Origin: JAPPHA01 sp965221575
GTDB lineage: Bacteria; Pseudomonadota; Alphaproteobacteria; Rhodobacterales; Rhodobacteraceae
Reading direction: 5' to 3'
Length of the DNA: 64,000 nt
NCBI GenBank assembly: GCA_965221575.1
Contig: CBDCSM010000001.1
Coordinates: 15,538-79,537 of the forward strand
Shown: positions 32,146-40,836 of the stretch, in pieces
Numbering within the stretch: position 1 is the first letter of the stretch
How the letters are laid out: each line of letters starts with the position of its first letter
The notes under the pieces: generated by a model
Databases searched by the model: none
What the model was told of the DNA's origin: nothing
The model's input: only the letters and a program-made list of their open reading frames with translations
Program-made: the position numbers and the translations under genes

Positions 32146-33915
32146 ATGAATCAGCAAATGGCCGGCGCCGAGATCGTCGTCCAGGCACTCAAGGATCAGG
32201 GAGTCGATACGGTTTTCGGATACCCCGGGGGCGCCGTGTTGCCGATCTACGACGAGATCTTCAAGCAGAACGAAATCCGCCACATCCTTGTTCGCCACGA
32301 ACAGGGGGCAACGCATGCCGCCGAAGGGTATGCCCGGTCAACCGGAAAACCGGGCGTGGTCCTCGTGACGTCCGGTCCCGGCGCCACCAACGCGGTGACC
32401 GGAATGACCGATGCGCTCATGGACTCGATTCCAATCGTCGTACTGACAGGACAGGTCCCGACATTTATGGTCGGGAACGACGCGTTTCAGGAGGCCGACA
32501 CGGTCGGAATCACGCGCCCGTGCACCAAGCACAACTGGCTAGTGAAGGAAACCGACATCCTTTCCGATGTCATTCATCAGGCTTTTCACGTCGCGACCAG
32601 CGGACGGCCCGGGCCGGTGCTGATCGACATCCCCAAGGATGTCCAGTTCGCCAATGGAACCTACCGCTCGCCCGACCAGGCGAACATGGGAAGCTACAAC
32701 CCGAAAACCCGGGGCGACATCGACCTGGTCACGGAACTCGTGGCCGCGATCGAAACCGCCGAAAGGCCGATCCTCTACACGGGAGGCGGTGTGATCAACT
32801 CCGGCCCGGCCGCGTGCCGAAAGCTCCGTGAACTCGCCGCGGGCACCGGGTTTCCGGTAACCTCGACCCTGATGGGGCTGGGCGCCTACCCGGGAACGGG
32901 CGACAACTGGATCGGCATGCTCGGCATGCACGGGACGTACGAGGCGAACTGGGCCATGCACGACAGCGACCTGATGATTTGCATCGGCGCGCGGTTCGAT
33001 GACAGGATCACCGGGCGGGTCGACGCGTTCAGCCCGAATTCGATCAAGGCCCATATCGACATCGACCCGTCGTCCATCAACAAGGTCATCCGGACAGACA
33101 TTCCGATTGTCGGCGATGTCGGAACGGTGCTCGACGACCTGCTCGAGGTCTGGAAGGAGCGCGGCAGCCGGACCGCCCGGGAACAGGTCGAAAAGTGGTG
33201 GCGCCAGATCCGGGAATGGAAACGGGTCGACTGCCTCAAGTACGCGAATTCGGACAGGCTGATCAAACCACAGTTAGCGATTCAGCGCCTTGAGGCCCTG
33301 ACCAGGGATCATCCCGATCGCTACATTTGTACCGAGGTCGGCCAGCACCAGATGTGGGCGGCCCAGTTCATGGCCTTCAACGATCCAAATCGCTGGATGA
33401 CATCCGGCGGTCTCGGAACGATGGGGTACGGCGTGCCTGCATCGATCGGCGTGCAGATCGCCCATCCGGAAGGACTCGTCATCAACGTTGCCGGCGAGGC
33501 AAGCTGGTTGATGACCATGCAGGAAATGGGAACCGCCGTGCAGTACAGGCTGCCGGTAAAACAGTTCATTCTCAACAACGAAAGGCTGGGAATGGTTCGG
33601 CAATGGCAGGAACTGCTCCACGGGGAACGCTACTCGCACTCCTGGTCGGAAGCGCTTCCGGATTTCGTCAAGTTGGCCGAAGCCTTCGGTTGCAAGGGAA
33701 TTCGCTGCGATAATCCATCCGAACTGGACCGCGCGATCCACGAAATGCTTGACTACGATGGACCGGTCATCTTCGACTGCGTGGTCGAAAAACACGAAAA
33801 CTGCTTCCCGATGATTCCGTCCGGCAAGGCCCACAACGAGATGCTCCTCGGCGAACGCACGGACACGGAGGCCACCGGGCGTGCAATTGACCGCGAGGGC
33901 GCGGTTCTCGTGTGA
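32146..33915 (+). CDS. ilvB: Acetolactate synthase large subunit
   Basis: A 589-residue ThDP enzyme that joins two pyruvates, or pyruvate and 2-oxobutanoate, in valine/leucine/isoleucine synthesis. The catalytic Glu52 lies in LVRHEQGATHAAEGYAR; FAD-domain motifs follow (LTGQVPTFMVGNDAFQE), and the ThDP-Mg region reads VAGEASWLMTMQEMGTAV then ILNNERLGMVRQWQELLHG, the alphaproteobacterial form. The start has GGAGGAG 7 nt upstream. The regulatory subunit is 247 bp downstream. The function as a biosynthetic synthase is well supported. Confidence 0.94.
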   Translation: MNQQMAGAEIVVQALKDQGVDTVFGYPGGAVLPIYDEIFKQNEIRHILVRHEQGATHAAEGYARSTGKPGVVLVTSGPGATNAVTGMTDALMDSIPIVVLTGQVPTFMVGNDAFQEADTVGITRPCTKHNWLVKETDILSDVIHQAFHVATSGRPGPVLIDIPKDVQFANGTYRSPDQANMGSYNPKTRGDIDLVTELVAAIETAERPILYTGGGVINSGPAACRKLRELAAGTGFPVTSTLMGLGAYPGTGDNWIGMLGMHGTYEANWAMHDSDLMICIGARFDDRITGRVDAFSPNSIKAHIDIDPSSINKVIRTDIPIVGDVGTVLDDLLEVWKERGSRTAREQVEKWWRQIREWKRVDCLKYANSDRLIKPQLAIQRLEALTRDHPDRYICTEVGQHQMWAAQFMAFNDPNRWMTSGGLGTMGYGVPASIGVQIAHPEGLVINVAGEASWLMTMQEMGTAVQYRLPVKQFILNNERLGMVRQWQELLHGERYSHSWSEALPDFVKLAEAFGCKGIRCDNPSELDRAIHEMLDYDGPVIFDCVVEKHENCFPMIPSGKAHNEMLLGERTDTEATGRAIDREGAVLV

Positions 33916-34162
33916 GCGCAGGACAGGTGAGTCGGGCGGGGCAGGATCGGGCAGGGACTCGCGCCAGGAACCAACGACGGGAGGCCGGTGAACGCGTCTT
34001 GAATCGCGTGAATCGCCGCGATACCCTCTGTTCGTTGTCCCCGCAGGCCGCCGCAGGCTGGCCCGGTCGCGGGCAATTGGCCTAGACGCCACGTGCGGCC
34101 ACCGCACGCCTCACCGGACGGACGGGCCGTTTCGGAAACTGAAGGAATTCGGAATACGAACC

Positions 34163-34726
34163 ATGAATTCGTCGCTGGTCATATCGAAGGGAAGTTCCCG
34201 CCGCAGCGCCTACGACCTGCGCAGCCACCTTTCCGACGAGGACGAAACACATACACTGGCTGTTCTCGTCGACAACGAAGCCGGGGTTCTCGCCCGTGTC
34301 ATCGGCCTGTTCTCCGGGCGCGGATACAATATCGAAAGCCTGACGGTCGCAGAAGTCGACCACGAGAGAAACCTGTCCCGTATCACCATCGTGACGAGAG
34401 GAACGCCTGCAGTCATCGAGCAGATCAAGGCTCAACTGGGACGCCTCGTACCGGTTCACGATGTCCATGACCTGACCGTGGAAGGTCCTTCGGTCGAACG
34501 CGAACTGGCGTTGGTCAAGGTCCAGGGCGTCGGCGACAAACGGGTCGAGGCCATGCGAACGTCAGACGTATTCCGGGCGCGCGTCGTTGACAGCACGCTT
34601 GAGAGTTTCACCTTCGAGCTGACCGGAACCCCGGAAAAGATCGACGCATTCGTCGACTTGATGCGCCCGCTCGGAATGACGGAGCTCGCTCGCACTGGTG
34701 TCGCGGCGATGGCGCGCGGGGACTAG
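34163..34726 (+). CDS. ilvN: Acetolactate synthase small (regulatory) subunit
   Basis: A 187-residue regulatory subunit. The N-terminal ACT domain is at residues 28-105 (THTLAVLVDNEAGVLARVIG and GRGYNIESLTVAEVDHERNLSRITI), and it is followed by the second ferredoxin-like domain (RELALVKVQ, TPEKIDAFVDLMRPLGMTELARTGVAAMARG). It gives valine feedback to IlvB. Only 70 bp separate it from the aromatic catabolic gene at 34797, which could share its transcript. Confidence 0.94.
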   Translation: MNSSLVISKGSSRRSAYDLRSHLSDEDETHTLAVLVDNEAGVLARVIGLFSGRGYNIESLTVAEVDHERNLSRITIVTRGTPAVIEQIKAQLGRLVPVHDVHDLTVEGPSVERELALVKVQGVGDKRVEAMRTSDVFRARVVDSTLESFTFELTGTPEKIDAFVDLMRPLGMTELARTGVAAMARGD

Positions 34727-34796
34727 GCGGACACGGCACCGGCGTGAAGCATTCCCGGGACCCGTCTCGACCGGCTCGCGAAACCATGTTTTGTCG

Positions 34797-35183
34797 ATGC
34801 CGCACCTGACGATCGAGTACTCCGAGAACCTCGAGTCGCATCTCGAGGGCGACCGGTTTCTCAAGGCGATGGCAGAAGCCATGGTACGCACCGGAGTATT
34901 CCGGACGGGAGGCGTGCGGGTCCGTGCCTATCCCGTTGACCGTTTCCATGTCGCGGATGGCCACAAGGACAACGGGTTCATGGCCCTGACCCTCAGGATT
35001 GCCCCGGGGCGCACGCCGGAACAAAAGACGTCCGTCGGCCGGAGCCTGCTGGCGACGGCCAGGGAATGGCTGGAAGAACCCCTCGCCAGCGGACACCTTT
35101 CGTTGTCGGTCGAAGTGTCCGAACTCGATCCGGTTTTCCGGTGGAACGTGAATTCGATACATGAACGACTCTCATCCGGGTAA
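34797..35183 (+). CDS. hpaF: 5-carboxymethyl-2-hydroxymuconate delta-isomerase
   Basis: A 128-residue protein of the CHMI family (tautomerase superfamily), which moves the double bond in the homoprotocatechuate ring-fission product. Removal of the initiator Met exposes the catalytic Pro2 (MPHLTIEYSENL), the family's base. The ending VSELDPVFRWNVNSIHERL is typical. The open frame begins further left, but the ATG at 34797 gives the required Met-Pro start. Followed after 12 bp by hpaE. Confidence 0.9.
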   Translation: MPHLTIEYSENLESHLEGDRFLKAMAEAMVRTGVFRTGGVRVRAYPVDRFHVADGHKDNGFMALTLRIAPGRTPEQKTSVGRSLLATAREWLEEPLASGHLSLSVEVSELDPVFRWNVNSIHERLSSG

Positions 35184-35195
35184 GGCGCAAGTGAC

Positions 35196-36707
35196 ATGAA
35201 CGCATTGTCCGAAAACCTTGCGAAGGCCCAGGCTCACCTCGACCGCATTCAAGTCACGGGCGTGATGAACCTGGTCGGCGGCGAATGGATCCCGGCCATC
35301 GACGGAACGACCTTCGAGACCCTGTCGCCTGTCGACCTGAGCCCTTTGGCGAAAGTGGCTCATGGAAAGGCCGCCGACATCGACCACGCGGCCAGGGCCG
35401 CCAGATCGGCCTTCCCGGAATGGGCGGCCATGAAGGGAACAGCGCGCAAGGCGTTGCTTCACCGGTTTGCCGACAGGATCGAGGAAAGGGCCGACGAGAT
35501 CGCCCTCGTCGAGTGCATGGACACCGGGCAGGCGCTTCGCTTCATGTCAAAGGCGGCACTTCGCGGCGCCGAGAATTTCCGTTTCTTCGCCGACCGGGCG
35601 CCGGAGGCCCGTGACGGAACCGTCACGCGAACCGAAGCCCAGGTCAACATGACATCGAGGTTCCCGATCGGACCGGTCGGGGTCATTACGCCCTGGAACA
35701 CCCCGTTCATGCTCAGCACCTGGAAGATTGCCCCCGCCCTCGCGGCAGGGTGCACGGTCGTGCACAAGCCGGCGGAACTTTCTCCCCTGACGGCGAGCCT
35801 GCTCGCGGAGATTTCGGAAGAATCAGGATTGCCCCCGGGGGTTCTCAACGTCGTGAACGGGTTCGGAGAAGACGCGGGAGCTGCCCTGACCGAGCATCCC
35901 GAGATCAGGGCCATCGGCTTTGTCGGCGAAAGCAGGACGGGCTCGCAGATCATGAGACAGGGCGCCGATACCCTGAAACGGGTTCACTTTGAGCTCGGTG
36001 GGAAAAACCCGGTCGTGGTGTTTGCGGACGCGGATATTGAAAGGGCCGCCGATGCGGTCGTATTCATGATCTTTTCCCTGAACGGAGAGCGGTGCACATC
36101 ATCGTCCCGCCTGATCGTCGACCGGAGGATTCACGACGATTTCGTCGAACTGGTGAAACGAAAATCCCGGGGCATCAAGGTGGGCCACCCGCTCGACCCG
36201 GAGACGGTCGTGGGTCCCCTGATCGATCCGGGTCATCAAAGGAAGGTCCTGGACTATATCGAAATCGGCAAGGGCGAAGGCGCGAGCGTTGCGCTTGGAG
36301 GGAAGGCTGCCGGGGACGCCGGCTGTTACGTGGAGCCAACCCTGTTCGTCGAAGCGCACAAGGGGATGAGGATTGCCCGCGAGGAGATCTTCGGCCCCGT
36401 TCTCACGGTGATACCCTTCGACGACGACGGCGAGGCTCTCGAGCTGGCCAACGATGTCGCGTACGGTTTGAGTGGTTACGTCTGGACCTCGGACGTTACG
36501 CGCGCCTTCAGGTTTTCGGAAAGCCTCGACGTCGGAATGGTCTGGGTCAACTCCGAAAACGTCCGGCACCTGCCAACGCCTTTCGGGGGAACGAAGGCAT
36601 CCGGGATCGGGCGTGACGGCGGTGACTGGTCATTCGACTTCTACATGGAGACCCGGAACGTGGCCTTCGCCACGTCCGCTCACCGGATTCCGAGGCTCGG
36701 AGGCTAA
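35196..36707 (+). CDS. hpaE: 5-carboxymethyl-2-hydroxymuconate semialdehyde dehydrogenase
   Basis: A 503-residue NAD-dependent aldehyde dehydrogenase. The general-base Glu is in HFELGGKNPVVVFADAD, the nucleophile Cys in NGERCTSSSRL, and the NAD-side GPVGVITPWNTPFMLSTW is the HpaE variant of the family motif. The end EEIFGPVLTVIPFDDDGEAL is normal. Assignment to the Hpa path rather than a general dehydrogenase rests on its position between the isomerase and the dioxygenase genes. Confidence 0.9.
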   Translation: MNALSENLAKAQAHLDRIQVTGVMNLVGGEWIPAIDGTTFETLSPVDLSPLAKVAHGKAADIDHAARAARSAFPEWAAMKGTARKALLHRFADRIEERADEIALVECMDTGQALRFMSKAALRGAENFRFFADRAPEARDGTVTRTEAQVNMTSRFPIGPVGVITPWNTPFMLSTWKIAPALAAGCTVVHKPAELSPLTASLLAEISEESGLPPGVLNVVNGFGEDAGAALTEHPEIRAIGFVGESRTGSQIMRQGADTLKRVHFELGGKNPVVVFADADIERAADAVVFMIFSLNGERCTSSSRLIVDRRIHDDFVELVKRKSRGIKVGHPLDPETVVGPLIDPGHQRKVLDYIEIGKGEGASVALGGKAAGDAGCYVEPTLFVEAHKGMRIAREEIFGPVLTVIPFDDDGEALELANDVAYGLSGYVWTSDVTRAFRFSESLDVGMVWVNSENVRHLPTPFGGTKASGIGRDGGDWSFDFYMETRNVAFATSAHRIPRLGG

Positions 36708-36711
36708 GTTC

Positions 36712-37698
36712 ATGCCCGTTCCCGACCCGGTCCTCTACCCGCCGTTCAACACGATTCGACTGAGTCATGTCGAACTTTCGGTCGCCGACATCGGGGCAAG
36801 CCGCAGGTTCTACTGCGACATCCTGGGGTTGCAGGTGACGGAAGAGTCGGAAGACCGTGTGTATTTTCGGGGGATGGAGGAACGGGGCCATCATTGCCTG
36901 GTCCTGAAAGCATCTCCGAGGCCAAGCGCGGACCTGATCGCGTTCAAGACCTATGACGAGGAAGACCTCGATCGGGCCGAGCGGTATTTTCGGGACCTTG
37001 GCCACCGCGTCGACTGGCCCGACAGGCCCTTTCAGGGCCGAACCCTCGCGACAACGGACAACCACGGGGTCCCGATCGAGTTTTATCACAGGATGGACAG
37101 GCTCCCCCCGATTCACCAGCACTATCACCTGTATCGCGGCGTCAGGCCGTTGAGAATCGATCACTTCAACATGTTCTCCCCGAACGTGGACCAGAGCGTG
37201 GCCTTCTATTCGAAGATCGGGTTCCGGGTGACGGAATACACGGAGGACGAAGAGACCGGGGCACTGTGGGCTGCGTGGATACACAGGAAGGGCAGCGTGC
37301 ACGACCTCGCCTTCACCAACGGTATCGGGCCGCGCATGCACCACATCGCGTTCTGGGTGCCGACGCCGATGTGCATCATAGACCTCCTGGACCTGCTGGC
37401 AGCGACCGGAAACGTCGCCTGCATCGAACGGGGACCGGGCCGGCACGGGATTTCGAATGCCCTGTTTCTTTATGTTCTCGACCCGGACGGCCACCGGATC
37501 GAATTCTATTGCTCGGACTATCAGACGGTCGACCCTGATCATGAGCCAATTCGATGGGATCTCAAGGATCCGCAACGCCAGACGCTTTGGGGGGCACCTG
37601 CGCCGCGGAGCTGGTTCGAGGATGGGACGGCATTTGCCGGCATCGAGGCGAGGGCGCCTGATCTCGTCGCGGAACCGATCATCGCGCACGACCGGTGA
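36712..37698 (+). CDS. hpaD: 3,4-dihydroxyphenylacetate 2,3-dioxygenase (extradiol, VOC type)
   Basis: A 328-residue ring-cleaving dioxygenase with two VOC domain pairs. In the catalytic C-terminal half the metal ligands are His151 (IDHFNMFS), a His of MHHIAFW (about 210-211) and Glu264 (RIEFY); His197 of SVHDLAF corresponds to the acid-base His200 of homoprotocatechuate dioxygenase. The ATG at 36712 is 4 bp after the hpaE stop; the open frame extends 80 codons back inside hpaE. It uses Fe(II) or Mn(II). Confidence 0.92.
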   Translation: MPVPDPVLYPPFNTIRLSHVELSVADIGASRRFYCDILGLQVTEESEDRVYFRGMEERGHHCLVLKASPRPSADLIAFKTYDEEDLDRAERYFRDLGHRVDWPDRPFQGRTLATTDNHGVPIEFYHRMDRLPPIHQHYHLYRGVRPLRIDHFNMFSPNVDQSVAFYSKIGFRVTEYTEDEETGALWAAWIHRKGSVHDLAFTNGIGPRMHHIAFWVPTPMCIIDLLDLLAATGNVACIERGPGRHGISNALFLYVLDPDGHRIEFYCSDYQTVDPDHEPIRWDLKDPQRQTLWGAPAPRSWFEDGTAFAGIEARAPDLVAEPIIAHDR

Positions 37699-37753
37699 GC
37701 CCGGGCCCGACAAAACCATTGGCCGAGGTGGCTGCAACTGAAGGAAATACCGG

Positions 37754-38617
37754 ATGTTGAGATTGGCAAGCTGGTCGGCGGGCGGCGATGAATTCTACGG
37801 GGCCGTTACCGACGCCGGTCTGATCGCGTTGTCGCCACATTTTCCGCGCTGGAACAGCCTTCGCGAGGCCGTCGCCGAAAACGGGTTGGCCGCCCTGGCG
37901 GACGCGGCGGACCGTCACACGGTGTCTCACGAGACGTGCGAGTCCGTATTTCGCGTTCCGGTTTCCTCCCCGGAAAAGATCCTCTGTATCGGCGTCAACT
38001 ATCCTGACCGAAACGCCGAGTACCGGGACGGGCAGGCGCAGCCGGCTTATCCTTCGGTATTCATCCGCTTCGAGCGCAGTTTTGTCGGGCACCTTGTTCC
38101 CCTGACCCGGCCGGCGGCATCCCGCCAACTGGACTATGAGGGCGAAATCGTGCTGGTCATCGGCAAGGAGGGCCGACACATCCGGGAGGCAAATGCACTC
38201 GATCATGTCGCCGGCATCACGCTCTGCAATGAAGGATCGGTGCGCGACTGGATGCGGCACGCCAAGTTCAACGTGACCCAGGGCAAGAACTTCGAAGGCA
38301 CCGGGTCGATCGGGCCGTGGATCGTGCCATTCACCGGCGAGGAGCAGATCGCCGACATTCGCCTGCGAACTCTTGTGAACGGCGATGTCCGCCAGGACGA
38401 CAGGACCGGGCGCATGATCTTTCCGTTTCGCTACCTCATCAGCTACCTCTCGACATTCGTTACGTTGACCCCCGGCGATCTCATCGTCACGGGAACACCG
38501 ACCGGAGCAGGCGCACGCCGCGACCCGCCTGTCTGGCTTCGTCCGGGCGACGTAATCGAGGTCGAGGCCGAAGGTATCGGTACGCTCAGAAACGGCGTTG
38601 TCGACGAAGCCGGATGA
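37754..38617 (+). CDS. hpaG: Fumarylacetoacetate-hydrolase-family decarboxylase/isomerase, HpaG type
   Basis: A 287-residue FAH-fold protein. The metal site is visible as LDYEGEIVLVIGKEGR with a following Asp, and the family motifs EKILCIGVNYPDRNAEY and DLIVTGTPTGAGARRDP are present. In the homoprotocatechuate path it decarboxylates 5-oxo-pent-3-ene-1,2,5-tricarboxylate to the substrate of HpaH. The usual enteric HpaG is a two-domain fusion; this single-domain form is typical of other proteobacteria. Overlaps hpaH by ATGA. Confidence 0.85.
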   Translation: MLRLASWSAGGDEFYGAVTDAGLIALSPHFPRWNSLREAVAENGLAALADAADRHTVSHETCESVFRVPVSSPEKILCIGVNYPDRNAEYRDGQAQPAYPSVFIRFERSFVGHLVPLTRPAASRQLDYEGEIVLVIGKEGRHIREANALDHVAGITLCNEGSVRDWMRHAKFNVTQGKNFEGTGSIGPWIVPFTGEEQIADIRLRTLVNGDVRQDDRTGRMIFPFRYLISYLSTFVTLTPGDLIVTGTPTGAGARRDPPVWLRPGDVIEVEAEGIGTLRNGVVDEAG

Positions 38618-39426
38618 CGCTCGATCCCGATACGGCAGCGGAAATCGCGGACCGGCTGTTCGTGGCGGAACGGGATCGCGTGCAGATCGGTCTCGTCTCA
38701 GGAGCCTATCCCGACCTCACGATGGCAGACGCCTATTCGATTCAACAGCGCCTGGTCGACCGCAAGATCGCATCCGGACGAACGGCGACCGGGTGGAAAA
38801 TCGGGCTGACGTCGAGGGCCATGCAAGACGCCCTGAATATCGATATTCCGGACAGTGGAGTCCTGTTCGACGACATGCATTTCGCGTCGGGCGCCAGCGT
38901 ACCACGAGGTCGGTACATTCAGCCGCGGATCGAGGCCGAAATCGCCTTCGTCATGGAACACGGACTTGACGCCAGCGGCCCGGTAACCCGGGACGATGTC
39001 ATGTCGGCGACACGATACGTCTGCCCCGCACTCGAGATTCTCGATACCAGGATTGTCAGGCAGGACCCGGATTCCGGTGCCTCGCGTACCGTTCTGGACA
39101 CTATCGCCGACAACGCCGCCAATGCGGGGATCGTGCTTGGAGAAAGCCGGGTTCCGGCGAACAGTTGCGACCTCAGGTGGGTCGGGGCTATCGTTTCGAG
39201 AAACGGGGTCGTTGAAGAAACCGGTCTGGGAGCGGGCGTCCTGGACGATCCGCCGCTCGCCATCGCCTGGCTGGCCGAACGCCTTGCGTCCGTCGGCCAC
39301 CGGATCCGTCCGAACGATGTCGTATTGTCCGGATCGTTCATTCGTCCGATCGAAGCGCGCCCCGGGGACCGATTCGAAGCAAGTTTCGGGGATTTCGGTT
39401 CCGTCTCGGTCAGTTTTTCGGCCTGA
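38614..39426 (+). CDS. hpaH: 2-oxo-hept-4-ene-1,7-dioate hydratase
   Basis: A 270-residue hydratase of the MhpD/HpaH family. Family marks are TGWKIGLTSRAMQDALNID, the metal-binding RIEAEIAFVM, and the end VVLSGSFIRPIEARPGDRF. It hydrates the HpaG product. The start at 38614 overlaps the previous stop by ATGA. The next enzyme in the path, the HpaI aldolase, is not in this window. Confidence 0.92.
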   Translation: MTLDPDTAAEIADRLFVAERDRVQIGLVSGAYPDLTMADAYSIQQRLVDRKIASGRTATGWKIGLTSRAMQDALNIDIPDSGVLFDDMHFASGASVPRGRYIQPRIEAEIAFVMEHGLDASGPVTRDDVMSATRYVCPALEILDTRIVRQDPDSGASRTVLDTIADNAANAGIVLGESRVPANSCDLRWVGAIVSRNGVVEETGLGAGVLDDPPLAIAWLAERLASVGHRIRPNDVVLSGSFIRPIEARPGDRFEASFGDFGSVSVSFSA

Positions 39427-39632
39427 GGCCGGAATTCTCTCGCCGGGTACGACCTCTTCGACCGGATTGCACGGGGTCGCCGATTTAATTTCGACCTGAC
39501 CGCGCCTCGCAACCACGGGAGCATATCTCTCGCAGGGCGCCGATCAGGACGTTCCCGGTTCCCGGCACCCGGAATCCCGTGCTTCTGCCAGGCGGTGTTT
39601 CCTCCTCGGTGCGCATTCTCCGCTCGAAACGC

Positions 39633-40733
39633 TCACACTCGACTGACCCGATAAGCGGACCTCCCGAGCCATTCGGGATTGATATCGACGCCCCACCCCG
39701 GCTTCTCGCTGACGGTCACGCAGCCATCGTCGACCGTATACGGAGATTCCACGAAAAGCCCGTATTGCCACGGATAGTACTCCGGGCCCTCAATCGAAAA
39801 CTCGAGGTACTTCCCGGCATTAGGCAACGCTTTCAGAAAGTGCATCGTGAACAGCGTCACCATGGACAGATTTGCGCAATGAGGCGTTACCGGGATGCCC
39901 TCGTCTGACGCCATTCGGGCCACTCTCAGGGCCCGGCTGAGCCCGCCGACATAGAGAATGTCCGGTTGAACGATATCAACCACCCTGCCCTCGACAATTC
40001 GACGCCAGTTGGCCAGCTCGCAATCCTGTTCGCCCCCGGTCACGTCAATTTCCAGCGTACGGCATACCTTCCGCGTTTGCTCCAGGTCCCAGTACGGGCA
40101 CGGCTCCTCGTAGTGGCAGTACCCCCAATCTTCGAGAATTCGCCCGACCTCGATCGCTCGATCGGCCGAGTAACAGGAGTTCGCATCGATCAGCAGGTCC
40201 ACGTCCGGCCCAAGGACACGGCGGACGGTCGGAATGATCTCTTCGGTCCGGCCTGCCCATTCGTCCTGGTCCCGGCCGACTTCCGCACCTGCACGGATCT
40301 TGAACGCGTCGAAGCCATGGGCATCGCGCAACCGGACCAGACGGCGGGCTTCCTCATCGGGCGTGATGTCCCTTCTCATGGACGACGCATACGCCCGCAG
40401 TGGTCCGGGGCTGCCTCCGAGCAACTCGACGACCGGTTTGCCGGCCGCCTTGCCCCGAGCGTCCCAGATTGCCGTATCGACGCCTGCCATTGCCCGCCGC
40501 AAGTACGTGCCCGGAAACTTGTGCTCCCTTTCCGTGACCCGGTCGAGAGCATGGTCGAGCTCATCGAGTTCATCCCCGAGCATCCAGGGTGCAACTTGAC
40601 GGTGCAGGACCTGGACCGTGATGTCGGCGTTGTAGGTCGAAACCTGGCCCCAGCCCTCGTGGCCGCAGTCGGTCGTAACCCGCACGAACCCGACCCACTC
40701 GTTAGCAAAGGACTCGATGGATTTCATTTTCAT
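39633..40733 (-). CDS. Enolase-superfamily (mandelate racemase/muconate lactonizing type) dehydratase or racemase
   Basis: A 366-residue member of the mandelate-racemase-like group. Metal ligands are Asp183 (LLIDANS), Glu209 (CHYEEPCPYW) and Glu235 (VTGGEQD); Asp258 and His285 (TPHCANLS) form the C-terminal base dyad. On the other side the usual Lys-x-Lys is Lys145-Ile-Arg147 (FKIRAG), so the second base is replaced by Arg, which limits it to one-sided chemistry such as acid-sugar dehydration. GGGAG precedes the ATG by 7 nt. It lies downstream of the PLP dehydratase gene, in the same direction. Substrate unknown, probably a sugar acid or hydroxy acid. Confidence 0.88.
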   Translation of the reverse strand: MKMKSIESFANEWVGFVRVTTDCGHEGWGQVSTYNADITVQVLHRQVAPWMLGDELDELDHALDRVTEREHKFPGTYLRRAMAGVDTAIWDARGKAAGKPVVELLGGSPGPLRAYASSMRRDITPDEEARRLVRLRDAHGFDAFKIRAGAEVGRDQDEWAGRTEEIIPTVRRVLGPDVDLLIDANSCYSADRAIEVGRILEDWGYCHYEEPCPYWDLEQTRKVCRTLEIDVTGGEQDCELANWRRIVEGRVVDIVQPDILYVGGLSRALRVARMASDEGIPVTPHCANLSMVTLFTMHFLKALPNAGKYLEFSIEGPEYYPWQYGLFVESPYTVDDGCVTVSEKPGWGVDINPEWLGRSAYRVSRV

Positions 40734-40836
40734 GGCGCGCTCCCGGCAAGGCGGTTGTCCGGACCGCAGGGGACGACAACCCTGTTACGGCCGGCCAGCC
40801 CGGCGATCGAACTCGACCGGCCGGCCAGTGAACCAG

